DNA of 64,000 nt from Longispora fulva (GCF_015751905.1 NZ_JADOUF010000001.1:310001-374000); one strand, 5' to 3'. Positions 16,963 through 26,440 are shown, counted from the first letter of the stretch. Notes: a model not told the origin generated them from the sequence alone. Numbers and translations are program-made.

Positions 16963-18410
16963 ACCCCCTGGCCAGTGGCGTCCCGTTCCCGCGCGCGGCG
17001 AAGGTCGCACTGGGCGACCCGCAGCTGCGCACCAACCTGCGCCGAGCCACCCACACCATCCGGGACCGGCGCGCCCACGCCGTCGGCGAGCTGCCGGACT
17101 GGGAGGCGCTGCGGACGACCGCCGCGGCGATCAAGGACGACGTGCTCCGTCGCCTGCCGGAGCTGCTGGAGCGGTTCGAGGAACGGGCGACCGCCGCGGG
17201 GGCGACCGTGCACTGGGCGCGCGACGCCGCCGAGGCATGCGAGATCGTGTCGCGGATCGTGCGGGGCACCGGCGAAACCTCGGCCGTGAAGGTCAAGTCG
17301 ATGGCCACCCAGGAGATCGGTCTCAACGAGGCCCTGGAACGCGACGGCATCGCGGCGTTCGAGACCGACCTGGCCGAGCTGATCGTGCAACTCGCGCACG
17401 ACACCCCGTCGCACATCCTGGTGCCGGCGATCCACTACAACAGGGCCGAGATCCGCGACATCTTCGTCCGTGAGATGCCCGCCGACGCGGACCTGACCGA
17501 TGACCCCGCCGCGCTCGCCGAGGCCGCCCGGTCACACCTGCGCCGCCGGTTCCTGTCCGCGAAGGTCGGGATCTCCGGCGCGAACTTCGCGATCGCCGAC
17601 ACCGGCACCCTGGTCGTCGTCGAGTCCGAGGGCAACGGCCGGATGTGCCTGACCCTGCCGGACACGCTGGTCAGCGTCGTCGGAATCGAGAAGATCCTGC
17701 CCACGTTCGCCGACCTGGAGGTGTTCATGCAGGTCCTGCCCCGGTCGTCCACGGGGGAGCGGATGAACCCGTACACCTCCACGTGGACCGGGGTGACCCC
17801 CGGCGACGGGCCGTCCGATGTGCACGTCGTGCTGCTCGACAACGGCCGTTCAACCACGCTCGCCGACGAGGTCGGCCGCCAGACCCTGCGCTGCATCCGC
17901 TGCTCGGCCTGCCTGAACGTGTGCCCGGTCTACGAGCGCGCCGGCGGGCACGCCTACGGCTCCGTCTACCCCGGCCCGATCGGCGCGATCCTGTCCCCGC
18001 AGCTCACCGGGATCGGGGAGAACGCCTCGCTGCCGTTCGCCTCGACGCTGTGCGGCGCGTGCTACGACGTGTGCCCCGTGAAGATCAACATTCCGGAGGT
18101 ACTGGTCCACCTGCGCGACCAGGCCCCGCACTCCCCGGCCGAGCGCGCCGCCATGTCGGTGGCCGCGTGGCTGATGCGCAGCCCGAAACGGTTCGCCGCC
18201 GCCGAGCGCCTGGCCCAGCTGGGGACCGGCCCGCTCGCCGCCGCCCTCGGCCGTCGGACCGTGTCGCGGCTGCCGTGGCCCGGCTCGAAGTGGACCGACG
18301 CCCGCGACGCACCACTACCGGCCGCCGAGTCGTTCCGTGACTGGTGGAAGCACCGCGACCAGACTGCCGGTCCGCAGGGCCACACTCACCCCGTCGAGGA
18401 GACGCCATGA
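16959..18410 (+). CDS. lutB: L-lactate utilisation protein LutB (ferredoxin-type 4Fe-4S)
   Basis: 483 residues, the electron-transfer subunit of LutABC. An N-terminal LUD-type domain (about 60-290) is followed by two 4Fe-4S motifs, CIRCSACLNVCPVYE and CGACYDVCPVKIN (about 310-375), and a C-terminal tail of about 100 residues. The ATG at 16959 lies in the stop codon of lutA (ATGA) and begins the conserved N-terminus; longer frames upstream only read through lutA. The lutC ATG again overlaps its stop. Confidence 0.92.
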   Translation: MNPLASGVPFPRAAKVALGDPQLRTNLRRATHTIRDRRAHAVGELPDWEALRTTAAAIKDDVLRRLPELLERFEERATAAGATVHWARDAAEACEIVSRIVRGTGETSAVKVKSMATQEIGLNEALERDGIAAFETDLAELIVQLAHDTPSHILVPAIHYNRAEIRDIFVREMPADADLTDDPAALAEAARSHLRRRFLSAKVGISGANFAIADTGTLVVVESEGNGRMCLTLPDTLVSVVGIEKILPTFADLEVFMQVLPRSSTGERMNPYTSTWTGVTPGDGPSDVHVVLLDNGRSTTLADEVGRQTLRCIRCSACLNVCPVYERAGGHAYGSVYPGPIGAILSPQLTGIGENASLPFASTLCGACYDVCPVKINIPEVLVHLRDQAPHSPAERAAMSVAAWLMRSPKRFAAAERLAQLGTGPLAAALGRRTVSRLPWPGSKWTDARDAPLPAAESFRDWWKHRDQTAGPQGHTHPVEETP

Positions 18411-19000
18411 GCGCCCGCGAGGAGATCCTGACCCGCCTGCGCGCGGCGGTCACTCACATCCCGCCGGTGGAGGTGCCCCGCGACTACCGGCGCGGAGGGG
18501 ACGCCTCCGTCGACCTGCTGATAGACCGGCTCGTCGACTACAGGGCCAGGGTGCGCCGCAGCACCCGGGCCGAGGTCGGGGCCGCCGTGGCCGCATGCCT
18601 GGCGGACGCATCCGCCGTTGTCGTGCCCGGCGAGTTGCCCGCGCTTTGGATGAGTGGCTACGGAGGCGTGGTCCTGCGCGAACCGCTCGACGTCGAGCAG
18701 CTCGACGGGGCGGCGGCGGTCGTCACCGGCTGCCGGGTGGCCATCGCTGCCACGGGCACGATCATTCTCGACGGGGGAGCGGGGCAGGGGCGGCGCGCGC
18801 TGACCCTGGTACCCGATCATCATGTGTGTGTTGTCGACGCCGCTCAGATAGTGGCGGGTCTGCCGGAAGCGGTCGCGCTGCTGGATCCGCGCCGGCCCCA
18901 GACCTGGATCTCCGGGCCGTCGGCGACCAGCGACATCGAACTCCAGCGGGTGGAGGGCGTGCACGGCCCCCGCCGACTCGACGTGATCATCGTGGACTGA
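18407..19000 (+). CDS. lutC: L-lactate utilisation protein LutC (LUD domain)
   Basis: 197 residues with a single LUD domain: AREEILTRLR start, the CRVAIAATGTIILDGG segment, LVPDHHVCVV and the C-terminal GPSATSDIELQRVEGVHGP motif characteristic of LutC/YkgG. It completes the LutABC set needed for growth on L-lactate in Bacillus-type organisms. The ATG at 18407 overlaps the lutB stop; starting at 18344 would put about 20 unlikely residues in front. It is the last gene of the plus-strand group and converges on the fucose operon. Confidence 0.92.
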   Translation: MSAREEILTRLRAAVTHIPPVEVPRDYRRGGDASVDLLIDRLVDYRARVRRSTRAEVGAAVAACLADASAVVVPGELPALWMSGYGGVVLREPLDVEQLDGAAAVVTGCRVAIAATGTIILDGGAGQGRRALTLVPDHHVCVVDAAQIVAGLPEAVALLDPRRPQTWISGPSATSDIELQRVEGVHGPRRLDVIIVD

Positions 19001-19005
19001 CAGGA

Positions 19006-19045
19006 GATCCCGGGCTGGCCGCCAACGCGGTCCCAGCCCGGGATC
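19006..19045. terminator. Bidirectional terminator between lutC and the fucose operon
   Basis: A 13-bp perfect stem (19006-19018 with 19033-19045) and 14-nt loop between two converging genes. Confidence 0.75.
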
Positions 19046-19073
19046 CCTTCGCCGCGCCGCCCAGCGCGGTCGG

Positions 19074-20063
19074 TCACGCCTCCCGCAGCGACGTCGGCCG
19101 CTCCGCGTCCAGGGACGCCAGGTCCTCCCATAGCTCCTCGGTTAGGGCGCGCGTCGCCCAGCGCACGTTGCCCTCGACCTGCGAGGAGTTGCGCATCCCA
19201 GCCACGACCGAGGCGACGGCCGGGTGCAGGCCGGGGAACCGCATGGCCGCGTGTGGCAGCTCGACGCCGTGCCGGTCGCAGACCGCGGCCAGGGCGCGCG
19301 CGTGCCCGAGCACGTCGGGGGACGCGGGCCCGTAGTTGAAGTACGCCCCGTCGGCCGGGTTCGGGTTGGCCAGCAGGCCCGAGTTGAACGGCGCGGCGGC
19401 CACGACGGAGACCCCGCGCTCGGCACAGGCGGCCAGCAGGGGTGCGCCGGACCGGTCGGCGAGGGTCCACCGGCCGGCGAGCATGACGGCGTCGACGTCG
19501 GTCTCGGTGACGATGCGCAGCAGGGGTTCGACGTAGTTCATGCCCGCGCCGATCGCCCCGATGACGCCCTGGTCGCGCAGTTCGATCAGGGCGGGGATCG
19601 TCTCGGCGACCGCCTGGTCGAGGTGGTTGTCGGGGTCGTGGACGTAGACGATGTCGATCCGGTCGGTGCGCAGCCGTTGGAGGCTGGCCTCCAGGCTGCG
19701 CAGGACGCCGTCGCGGGTGTAGTCCAGCACCCGGGTCAGGTCGTCGGGGACCGCGAAGCCGCCACTGTCGAGGTCCGAGCCGGTGGGCGCGGGGTTCGGG
19801 ACGAGGAGCCGGCCGACCTTGGTGGAGATCGTGTACTCGGCGCGGGGCTTGCCGGCGAGGGCGGCGCCGAGGCGGCGCTCCGACAGGCCCAGGCCGTAGT
19901 GCGGGGCGGTGTCGAAGTAGCGGACACCCCCGTCCCAGGCCGCGCGGACGGCGGCGTCCGCTGTCTCGTCGTCGATCTCGCGGTACAGGTTGCCGATCGG
20001 GGCGGCTCCGAAGCCGAGCGAGGTGACCTCGACGTTCGTGCGCCCGAGGGGGTTGCGGTGCAT
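19074..20063 (-). CDS. Aldo-keto reductase, probable L-fucose 1-dehydrogenase
   Basis: 329 residues of the AKR superfamily, in the group of D-threo-aldose/L-fucose 1-dehydrogenases and pyridoxal 4-dehydrogenase. Landmarks: GRTNVEVTSLGFGAAPIGNLY at the start, catalytic Asp51 and Tyr56 (FDTAPHYGLG), Lys82 (STKVG) and a His in the YVHDPDNH segment. It would oxidise L-fucose (pyranose form) to L-fucono-lactone with NAD(P). It is the last gene of the ten-gene minus-strand operon, 9 nt after the mutarotase gene. Substrate choice is inferred from the pathway around it. Confidence 0.82.
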   Translation of the reverse strand: MHRNPLGRTNVEVTSLGFGAAPIGNLYREIDDETADAAVRAAWDGGVRYFDTAPHYGLGLSERRLGAALAGKPRAEYTISTKVGRLLVPNPAPTGSDLDSGGFAVPDDLTRVLDYTRDGVLRSLEASLQRLRTDRIDIVYVHDPDNHLDQAVAETIPALIELRDQGVIGAIGAGMNYVEPLLRIVTETDVDAVMLAGRWTLADRSGAPLLAACAERGVSVVAAAPFNSGLLANPNPADGAYFNYGPASPDVLGHARALAAVCDRHGVELPHAAMRFPGLHPAVASVVAGMRNSSQVEGNVRWATRALTEELWEDLASLDAERPTSLREA

Positions 20064-20072
20064 GATGCTCTC

Positions 20073-20396
20073 CTAGTCGAGGTGGAACACTTCTTCGGCC
20101 GGCGCCCACCACTGGCCCTCGGCGGCGCTGTCGAGGGGCTGTTGGCAGGGGTCGGTGAGGGCCCACCAGCGGCGGGTGGTCTCGTCTTCTGCGATCCGGG
20201 CCATGTCGGCGTCGTAGTCGTCGCCGGTGTACTCGAGGTAGCTGAACAGCAGCCCGTCGCGGAGGAAGATCGAGTAGTTGGTGATGTGGGCGGCGCGGAT
20301 CGTGGACAGGACGCCGGGCCAGGCGTCGGCGTGCAGGGCCCGGTACTCGGCCTCCTTCTCGGGCCGCAGTCGGATCACGGCGGCGAACCTTCGCAT
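20073..20396 (-). CDS. L-fucose/L-rhamnose mutarotase (RhaM family)
   Basis: A 107-residue protein of the RhaM/DUF718 family: MRRFAAVIRLRPEKEAEYRALHADAWPGVL at the N-terminus (written here as the visible start region), the YSIFLRDGLLFSYLEY core with the family's conserved Tyr residues, and WWALTDPCQQP near the C-terminus. Such enzymes interconvert sugar anomers and feed a pyranose-specific dehydrogenase. The ATG at 20396 has GAGGAG upstream; the longer open frame upstream is the opposite reading of the SDR gene. Confidence 0.85.
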   Translation of the reverse strand: MRRFAAVIRLRPEKEAEYRALHADAWPGVLSTIRAAHITNYSIFLRDGLLFSYLEYTGDDYDADMARIAEDETTRRWWALTDPCQQPLDSAAEGQWWAPAEEVFHLD

Positions 20397-20410
20397 GGTC
20401 ACTCCTCGGG

Positions 20411-21154
20411 TCAGCTTCTCGGGCGGAGCCGGAGGCCGGCCATGCCGCCGTCGACGGCCAAGGCCTCGCCGGTGGTCGAGCCTGCCAGCGGCGAGGCGAG
20501 ATAGGCGATCGCGGCGGCGACCTCCTCGGCCGACACCAGTCTGCCGTGCGGTTGGCGGGCTTCGAGGGCGGCGCGCTCGGCGGCCGGGTCTGCGGCGCGG
20601 TCGAGCAACCGGGACACCCACGGGGTGTCGGCGGTGCCGGGGTTGACGGCGTTGACCCGGATGCCGTCGCGGACCAGGTCGGCGGCCATCGCCCGGGTCA
20701 GGGCCAGCACCGCCCCTTTGCTGGCCGAGTACGCCGCCCGCTCGGGCAGGCCGGCCGTCGCGGCGATGGAGCACGTGTTGACGATCGCGGCGTGTTCCGA
20801 CGCGCGCAGCGAGGGCAGTGCCGCCCGGGTCACCCGCACGACGCCCAGGACGTTGACGTCGAGTACCCGGTGCCATTCGTCGTCGGTGTTGGCCTCGACG
20901 GTGCCCTGCGCGCCGATGCCGGCGTTGTTGACGAGCACGTCCAGGCCGCCGAGGACGTCGACGGCGGCGTAGACGGCCGCGCGCACCTCGGCGTCAACGG
21001 AGACGTCGGCGCGCACGTAGGTGAACGGGCCCGTCTCCGCGAGGTCGAGCACCGCGACCCTCGCGCCCCGCGCGGCCAGCATCTCCGCCGTGGCCAGGCC
21101 GATACCGGACGCGCCGCCGGTGACGAGCGCGCGGAGTCCCGTGAAGTCGTTCAT
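20411..21154 (-). CDS. SDR dehydrogenase, probable 2-keto-3-deoxy-L-fuconate dehydrogenase
   Basis: 247-residue classical short-chain dehydrogenase: TGGASGIG cofactor loop near residues 12-19, NNAG, catalytic Ser129, Tyr142 and Lys146 (YSASK), and the NPGTADTPW segment. In the non-phosphorylative fucose pathway an SDR oxidises 2-keto-3-deoxy-L-fuconate to the 2,4-diketo acid; its position directly between the hydrolase and mutarotase genes supports this role. Its start abuts the stop of the hydrolase gene with no gap. Confidence 0.85.
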   Translation of the reverse strand: MNDFTGLRALVTGGASGIGLATAEMLAARGARVAVLDLAETGPFTYVRADVSVDAEVRAAVYAAVDVLGGLDVLVNNAGIGAQGTVEANTDDEWHRVLDVNVLGVVRVTRAALPSLRASEHAAIVNTCSIAATAGLPERAAYSASKGAVLALTRAMAADLVRDGIRVNAVNPGTADTPWVSRLLDRAADPAAERAALEARQPHGRLVSAEEVAAAIAYLASPLAGSTTGEALAVDGGMAGLRLRPRS

Positions 21155-21994
21155 CTATGCCGCCCTGAACTGTTGGCGTTGCCGGCCGAGGCCGTCGATC
21201 TCGACCTCGACGACGTCGCCGGGCCGCAGGTAGGGCGTGCGGGGCAGGCCGAGCGCCACCCCGTGCGGGGTGCCCGTGTTGATGACGTCACCCGGGCGGA
21301 GCACCATGAACTGGCTCAGATACCACACCACGAAATCAACATCGAAGATCATATTTTTGGTACTGCCGTCCTGGCGCTGCTTCCCGTTCACCCACAGCCG
21401 CAGGCCCAGCGCCTGCGGGTCGGGCACGTCGTCGGCGGTGAGCAGCCACGGCCCGAGCGGGTTGAACGTCTCGCAGTTCTTGCCCTTGTCCCACTGCCCG
21501 CCGCGTTCGAGCTGGAACTCCCGCTCGGACACGTCGTTGCTGATCGCGTAGCCGGCGATGTGCGCCCGGGCCTGCTGCGGGGAGTCCAGGTAGCGGGCCT
21601 GCGCCCCGATCACGACCGCGAGTTCGACCTCCCAGTCGGTCTTCACCGACCGGCGGGGGATCAGTACGTCGTCGTCTGGTCCGACGACGGTGTCCGGGGT
21701 CTTCAGGAACACGATGGGCTCGGCGGGGATGTCCGCGCCGGTCTCGGCCGCGTGGTCGCGGTAGTTCAACCCCACGCAGACGATCTTGCCGATCCGGGCC
21801 ACGGGCGGGCCGAACCGTTCGATCCCGCGCACCGCCGGCAGCCCGGGCAACGCGGCCCGCAGGTGGGCGGGGCCGCCGTCGAGCCAGGCTCCTGTGATGT
21901 CGTGGGTCACGGAACTGATGTCCCGCCAGATCCCGTCGTCACCGGCGGCGATGGGGCGTTCCCGCCCGGGTGGTCCGTGTCGTGCGACGCGCAT
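21155..21994 (-). CDS. Fumarylacetoacetate hydrolase family protein, probable 2,4-diketo-3-deoxy-L-fuconate hydrolase
   Basis: 279 residues with the FAH fold. Visible active-site residues: His81 (NYRDHAAE), metal ligands Glu122 and Glu124 (DWEVELAVVIG) and Asp154 (ISNDVSERE), plus the C-terminal INTGTPHGVALG. Predicted to cleave 2,4-diketo-3-deoxy-L-fuconate to pyruvate and L-lactate, the last pathway step and the source of lactate for LutABC. Flanked in the operon by the lactonase and SDR genes. Other 2,4-diketo acids are possible substrates. Confidence 0.87.
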   Translation of the reverse strand: MRVARHGPPGRERPIAAGDDGIWRDISSVTHDITGAWLDGGPAHLRAALPGLPAVRGIERFGPPVARIGKIVCVGLNYRDHAAETGADIPAEPIVFLKTPDTVVGPDDDVLIPRRSVKTDWEVELAVVIGAQARYLDSPQQARAHIAGYAISNDVSEREFQLERGGQWDKGKNCETFNPLGPWLLTADDVPDPQALGLRLWVNGKQRQDGSTKNMIFDVDFVVWYLSQFMVLRPGDVINTGTPHGVALGLPRTPYLRPGDVVEVEIDGLGRQRQQFRAA

Positions 21995-22012
21995 GGTGGT
22001 GCCTTTCCATGT

Positions 22013-22867
22013 TCAGAGGAGGTCGAGGCCGTAGACGCGGATCGCGGTGCCGCCGAAGATGGCGCGCCGGTCGTGGCGGGACAGGCCGGCCAGGCAGGTG
22101 TCCAGCGCGGCTCGGACCTGGCCGTAGCTGGCGGTGAGCGTGCACACCGGCCAGTCGGAGCCGAACATCAGCCGGTCGGGGCCGAACACCTCCAGCGCCG
22201 TGTCGACGTAGGGCTGGAGCATCGCCGGGGTCCAGCCCGGCCCCGCCTCCTGGGTGAGCCCGGACAGCTTGGCGGCGGTGTTGCCGCAGCCGGCCAGGTC
22301 GGTGATCGCCCGCCGCCAGGCCGCCCGCGAGGCGCGGTCCCCGCCGATCGGGGGCTTGCCCAGGTGATCCAGGACGAACGTGGTGCCCGGGGTGGTGCGG
22401 GCGGCTTCGACGCACTCGCCGAGCTGGTCGCTGCGTACGACCAGGTCGGCGACCAGTCCGAGACCGCCGAGGTGCGCCAGCATCCGGCGCACATCCGGAT
22501 GGGCGAGGTAGGCCCGTGACTGGGCCTGCACCTGGTCGCGGACGCCGACGAGCAGGGCACCGCCGGGGAGTTCGCGGTACCTGTGCACGGTCCCGGCGAT
22601 GTCCGGGTCACTGAACGACGCCCAGCCCACGACCCCGAGGATCTCGGGCGTCGACGCGGCGAGCGCGAGGAACCGGACAGTCTCGGCCGCCTCGCACACG
22701 CCGGCCTCGACCAGGACCGTTCCGCCGACCTCTGCCGGGGCGAGGACACGGAGCAGGTCGGCGACCGTGAAGTCCTGTCGGATCGCGGTGAGCCCCGGAC
22801 CCGCCAACCACGGATAGTCCGCCGTCCACAGGTGCTGGTGGGCGTCGACGACCGGTACCTGGTTCAC
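22013..22867 (-). CDS. Amidohydrolase-2 family lactonase, probable L-fucono-1,5-lactonase
   Basis: 284 residues of the COG3618 amidohydrolase group. Metal-binding DAHQHLW at residues 8-14, the FVLDHLGKP strand-end His and Asp in FGSDWPVCT are all present. These enzymes open sugar-acid lactones. The GTG at 22867 overlaps the stop of the upstream ATPase gene (GTGA) and places DAHQH where the family has it; the frame upstream is only the reverse of the ATPase gene. It supplies L-fuconate to the dehydratase encoded at 12840. Confidence 0.87.
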   Translation of the reverse strand: MNQVPVVDAHQHLWTADYPWLAGPGLTAIRQDFTVADLLRVLAPAEVGGTVLVEAGVCEAAETVRFLALAASTPEILGVVGWASFSDPDIAGTVHRYRELPGGALLVGVRDQVQAQSRAYLAHPDVRRMLAHLGGLGLVADLVVRSDQLGECVEAARTTPGTTFVLDHLGKPPIGGDRASRAAWRRAITDLAGCGNTAAKLSGLTQEAGPGWTPAMLQPYVDTALEVFGPDRLMFGSDWPVCTLTASYGQVRAALDTCLAGLSRHDRRAIFGGTAIRVYGLDLL

Positions 22868-24378
22868 GCCGCCATCCCCGTTCCGTGGATGAGCCGGATG
22901 ATCGCGCGGCTCATCGGGGTGTACTCGCGGGTGTTGACCACCTCGCCGGCGATCCGGAAGTCGCGCATGACCGCGATCCGGTCGGCCAGGGCCACCACCT
23001 CGGGCAGGTCGGACGAGATGAGCAGCACCGCCACCCCACTGTCGGCCAGGTCCCCGATGAGCTGGTGGAACGCGCCCTTGGACCGGATGTCGATCCCGAC
23101 GGTCGGCTCGTCGATGATCAGGACCTTGCAGTCGGCGGCGAGCCACTTGGCCAGGCTGACCTTCTGCTGGTTGCCGCCCGACAGCTGCCCGGCGAGCTGT
23201 TCGGCCGAACTGAGCTTGATGTTGAGCCGCTGCGTGTACTCGGTGACGATGGAGTGCTCGGCGCGGTCCCGGACGAGGCCCCATCTCGCGAGTTTCGACC
23301 AGACGGTGACCGCCACGTTCCGGGCGATGGTCTGTTCGAGGAAGACGCCTTCCTCCTTGCGGTTCTCGGTGACGTACCCGATCCGGTATCGCCGTAGGGC
23401 GTCGCCGACGTCACGGATGTCGGCCGTCGCGCCGTCGACGACCACGGTGCCCTCGGTGATCCGGCCGAGCCCGAGCAGGGTCCTGGCCAGTTCGGTGCGG
23501 CCCGCGCCGACGAGGCCGTAGAGCCCTAGGATCTCGCCGGGCTGGACATGCAGGGTGATGTCGCGGTGCCCGGCCGCCGTGGACACGCGGGTGACAGCCA
23601 GCGCCGGCTTGCCCGGGGGGATCACGCGTCGGGTGGCGAGGGCGACCTGGTTGTGTTCCCGGCCGACCATCTCGTTGACGACGTCGTCGTGGCTGTACGC
23701 GCCCAGCAGGGAGGACTCCACGACGCTACGGCCGTCGCGCAGCACGGTGAGCTGGTCGGCGACGGCGAAGACCTCCTCCAGCTTGTGGGTGACCAGGACG
23801 ATCCCGTGGCCGGCGTCGCGGAGTTTGCGCACGACGTTGTAGAGCCGGTCCGCCTCGTCCGAGGTCAGCGAGGCGGTGGGCTCGTCCAGGAGCAACACCT
23901 TGGAGTCGGCGGCCAGGGCCTTGGCGATTTCGACGAGCTGGGCCTGTGCCGGAGACAGCCGCGACACGGGAGTCGACGGGTCGAGGTCGAGGTCGAGCAG
24001 CCCCAGGCAGCGCCGAGCCTCGGCGGTGATCCGGCCCCGGTCCACCAGGCCGCGTCGCCGCGGGAGCTGCTCCAGGCAGATGTTCTCCGCGACGCTGAAC
24101 GCCCCGATCAGGTTGCGTTCCTGGTGGACGACGCCGATGCCTGCGCGCCGCGCCTTCTCCGGGCTGTGCAGGTGCACCTCGCGGCCGTCGACCAGGATCT
24201 GGCCGCCGTCCGGGCGGTACACCCCGGTCAGGATCTTGATTAGGGTGCTCTTGCCCGCGCCGTTCTCGCCGAGGAGGGCGTGGACCCGACCGGCCGCGAT
24301 GGTCAGGTTGGCCCGGTCGAGCGCGCGTACCCCCGGAAAGGTCTTCGTGAGCCCGGTGGCGGTGAGCAGACTCGTCAT
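22864..24378 (-). CDS. Sugar ABC transporter ATPase (RbsA-type, two nucleotide-binding domains)
   Basis: 504 residues with duplicated ATPase domains. The first has Walker A GENGAGKST, signature LSPAQAQLVEIAKAL and Walker B LLLDEPTAS. The second has the degenerate P-loop GLVGAGRTE usual for RbsA/XylG proteins and the signature LSGGNQQKV. It drives uptake of a monosaccharide, most likely L-fucose. Both ends overlap neighbours (ATGA and GTGA), so stoichiometric expression is likely. Confidence 0.93.
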   Translation of the reverse strand: MTSLLTATGLTKTFPGVRALDRANLTIAAGRVHALLGENGAGKSTLIKILTGVYRPDGGQILVDGREVHLHSPEKARRAGIGVVHQERNLIGAFSVAENICLEQLPRRRGLVDRGRITAEARRCLGLLDLDLDPSTPVSRLSPAQAQLVEIAKALAADSKVLLLDEPTASLTSDEADRLYNVVRKLRDAGHGIVLVTHKLEEVFAVADQLTVLRDGRSVVESSLLGAYSHDDVVNEMVGREHNQVALATRRVIPPGKPALAVTRVSTAAGHRDITLHVQPGEILGLYGLVGAGRTELARTLLGLGRITEGTVVVDGATADIRDVGDALRRYRIGYVTENRKEEGVFLEQTIARNVAVTVWSKLARWGLVRDRAEHSIVTEYTQRLNIKLSSAEQLAGQLSGGNQQKVSLAKWLAADCKVLIIDEPTVGIDIRSKGAFHQLIGDLADSGVAVLLISSDLPEVVALADRIAVMRDFRIAGEVVNTREYTPMSRAIIRLIHGTGMAA

Positions 24379-25364
24379 TGGTCGCCTCCAGAGATCTTGT
24401 GCCGGGCACGGCCGAGCAGCACGGCCCCGAGCACGACCGCGCCGATGACGAGGTCGATGAAGCGCCGGTTGATGTTGAACTGCGCCTGGGTCACCTCGAC
24501 GAGCCGGACCAGGAACGAGGCGAGCACGGTGCCCCACACGCTGATCACGCCGCCGGTGAGCGCGACCCCGCCGATGATCGGCGCGGCGAAGCTGGGCAGC
24601 AGCAGGTCGTCACCGACGGAGGCGTTGACGGAGCCGAGGTCGGCCACGATCATGACCGCGGCGACCCCGGCCAGCAGCCCGGACAGCGCGTGCCCGAGCA
24701 CGATGGACCGGTTGTTGGAGATGCCGGACAGGTGCGCGGCGAAGGGGTTGCCCCCGGAGGCCAGCATGTGCCGACCGGGAACGGAGCGGCGGAAGAACAC
24801 CGCCACGCCGCCCGCGACGGCCAGCGCGACCAGGAAGACCAGCGGGATCCCGAGCACCGAGGCGTGGCCGATGCGGACCAGGGCGGGGGAGTAGTCCTGG
24901 TACGTCCCGGTGCCGTTGATGCCGTAGCGCAGCCCCTCGAAGATCGTCATGGTGGCGAGGGTGACGATGAACCCGTTGATCCGGGTACCGACGACCAGCA
25001 GGCCGTTGACCAGCCCGGCGGCCGTGCCGATCGCCAGGGCCGCGAGGACGGCGACGGGTGCCGGCAGCCCGGTGTCGACCATCAGCCCGGCCGAGGCCAT
25101 CGCGCAGAAGCCGGTGAGCGCGCCGACGGACAGGTTCATCTGGCCCACGGCGAGGACGGCCATCTGCGCGAGGCCGATGACGATGGGTACGGCGAGGAAG
25201 CGCAGGAACGCGTCCATCGTGCCGGCGGTGAGCAGGTTGAAGTCGGTCGCCACCGCGAGGGCGAAGAAACCGACCAGCGCGAGGGCCCCGAGCGTGAGCT
25301 CGTTGGCACCCCGGAGCTCACGTTTCGTGGGCGTGTCCGGTCTGGTTGTGGGCGAGGAGATCAC
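24375..25364 (-). CDS. Sugar ABC transporter permease (RbsC-type), second
   Basis: 329-residue integral membrane protein with about eight to nine hydrophobic segments and the BPD_transp_2 features: GQMNLSVGAL in the first third and SGGNPFAAHLSGI loop followed by ALSGLLAG. The GTG at 25364 overlaps the stop of the preceding permease. Together with the next gene it probably forms a heterodimeric channel, whereas many RbsC-type systems use one permease. Confidence 0.92.
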   Translation of the reverse strand: MISSPTTRPDTPTKRELRGANELTLGALALVGFFALAVATDFNLLTAGTMDAFLRFLAVPIVIGLAQMAVLAVGQMNLSVGALTGFCAMASAGLMVDTGLPAPVAVLAALAIGTAAGLVNGLLVVGTRINGFIVTLATMTIFEGLRYGINGTGTYQDYSPALVRIGHASVLGIPLVFLVALAVAGGVAVFFRRSVPGRHMLASGGNPFAAHLSGISNNRSIVLGHALSGLLAGVAAVMIVADLGSVNASVGDDLLLPSFAAPIIGGVALTGGVISVWGTVLASFLVRLVEVTQAQFNINRRFIDLVIGAVVLGAVLLGRARHKISGGDQ

Positions 25365-26440
25365 TTCGCCGCCTCCCTGTCCTGTCGGCGCTGGACGAGC
25401 ACGGTGCGGACCCGGTCGAGGGACAACGCGACGAGCAGTACCAGGCCGATGTAGATCTTGAGGTTCTCCAGGGAGAACTGGAGCAGGTTCAGGCCCTTGT
25501 AGATGACCTGGGAGGCCGTCGCGCCCAGCACGGTGCCCAGGACGCTGACCGCGCCGCCGGCCAGCAGCGTGCCACCGAGCACGGGCGCGAGGAACGACGG
25601 CAGCAGGAACTGTTCGCCGATGGCCGCGGAGAACGCGCCGTTGTTCGCGGCGAGCAGGAACCCCGCCAGAGCCGCGAGGAGCCCGCTGAGCGCGTGGGCC
25701 TGCACGACGCGACGGCGGGTCGGGATGCCCGACAGTTCGGCCGCCCGCATGTTCGACCCGCTCATCAGCATCTCCCGGCCGACCCGGGCGTGCCGGAACA
25801 GCACCCCCACGGCGATCGCCGCGATGACCGCGATCGGCAGCACGAGCGGGATCCGCGGCCCGCACACGTCGCCGAGGCAGTAGTTGGCGAACGTGTCGTT
25901 GCGCAGCGCCGACAGGCCGGCGGGCCGCGCGGAGAACGCCACCCCGCCGGCGAACCGTGTGTAGAGGATGGTCACCAGGCCGAGCAGGCCGAAGTCGAGC
26001 GCGAGGGTCACCACGAACGAGTTGACCCCGGTCACGGCGATGATGCCGCCGGACAGGGCACCGATCGCCGCCCCGACCGCCAGACCGATGAGCAGCCCCA
26101 CGATCAGGGGAACGTCCCACTGGGAGTAGGCGAAGCCCATCGCGAAGGTCGACAGGGCCGCCATCCTGCCCACGGCCACGTTCATGTGGCCGAGGGACAG
26201 GACCGCGAGCTGGGCGAGCCCGACCACGATGTACACGGTGATGTCGGCCAGGAGGGGCGCGATCGTCAACCGGGTGTCCAGGAACGCCGGCCGCAGCGAG
26301 GAGAACACCACCACCAGGGCGATGATCACCAGCGTGAGGCCGACCCGCTGGTTCATCAGCAGTGGCAGGTAACGCCCCCGGCGCGGGGCCGGGGCAGGTC
26401 GCGCCGCCGTGGGCCGGGCCAGGTCACGGAGGGCTCTCAT
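25361..26440 (-). CDS. Sugar ABC transporter permease (RbsC-type), first
   Basis: 359 residues; a charged cytoplasmic N-terminus (about 1-35, rich in Arg and Pro) precedes the membrane domain with GHMNVAVGRM and SGSNMRAAELSGI loops. The ATG at 26440 has AGGAGGG upstream and overlaps the stop of the dehydratase-like gene (ATGA). Paralogue of the next permease in the operon. Confidence 0.92.
   Translation of the reverse strand: MRALRDLARPTAARPAPAPRRGRYLPLLMNQRVGLTLVIIALVVVFSSLRPAFLDTRLTIAPLLADITVYIVVGLAQLAVLSLGHMNVAVGRMAALSTFAMGFAYSQWDVPLIVGLLIGLAVGAAIGALSGGIIAVTGVNSFVVTLALDFGLLGLVTILYTRFAGGVAFSARPAGLSALRNDTFANYCLGDVCGPRIPLVLPIAVIAAIAVGVLFRHARVGREMLMSGSNMRAAELSGIPTRRRVVQAHALSGLLAALAGFLLAANNGAFSAAIGEQFLLPSFLAPVLGGTLLAGGAVSVLGTVLGATASQVIYKGLNLLQFSLENLKIYIGLVLLVALSLDRVRTVLVQRRQDREAAK

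Noticed and set aside
22867-23284. N-terminal extension of the lactonase reading frame, and similar long extensions of other genes (for example 24378-26120, 38141-39794, 44996-45760)
   Set aside because: These stretches are shadow frames of the neighbouring genes, rich in Arg and Pro; overlapping GTGA/ATGA starts explain the true beginnings.
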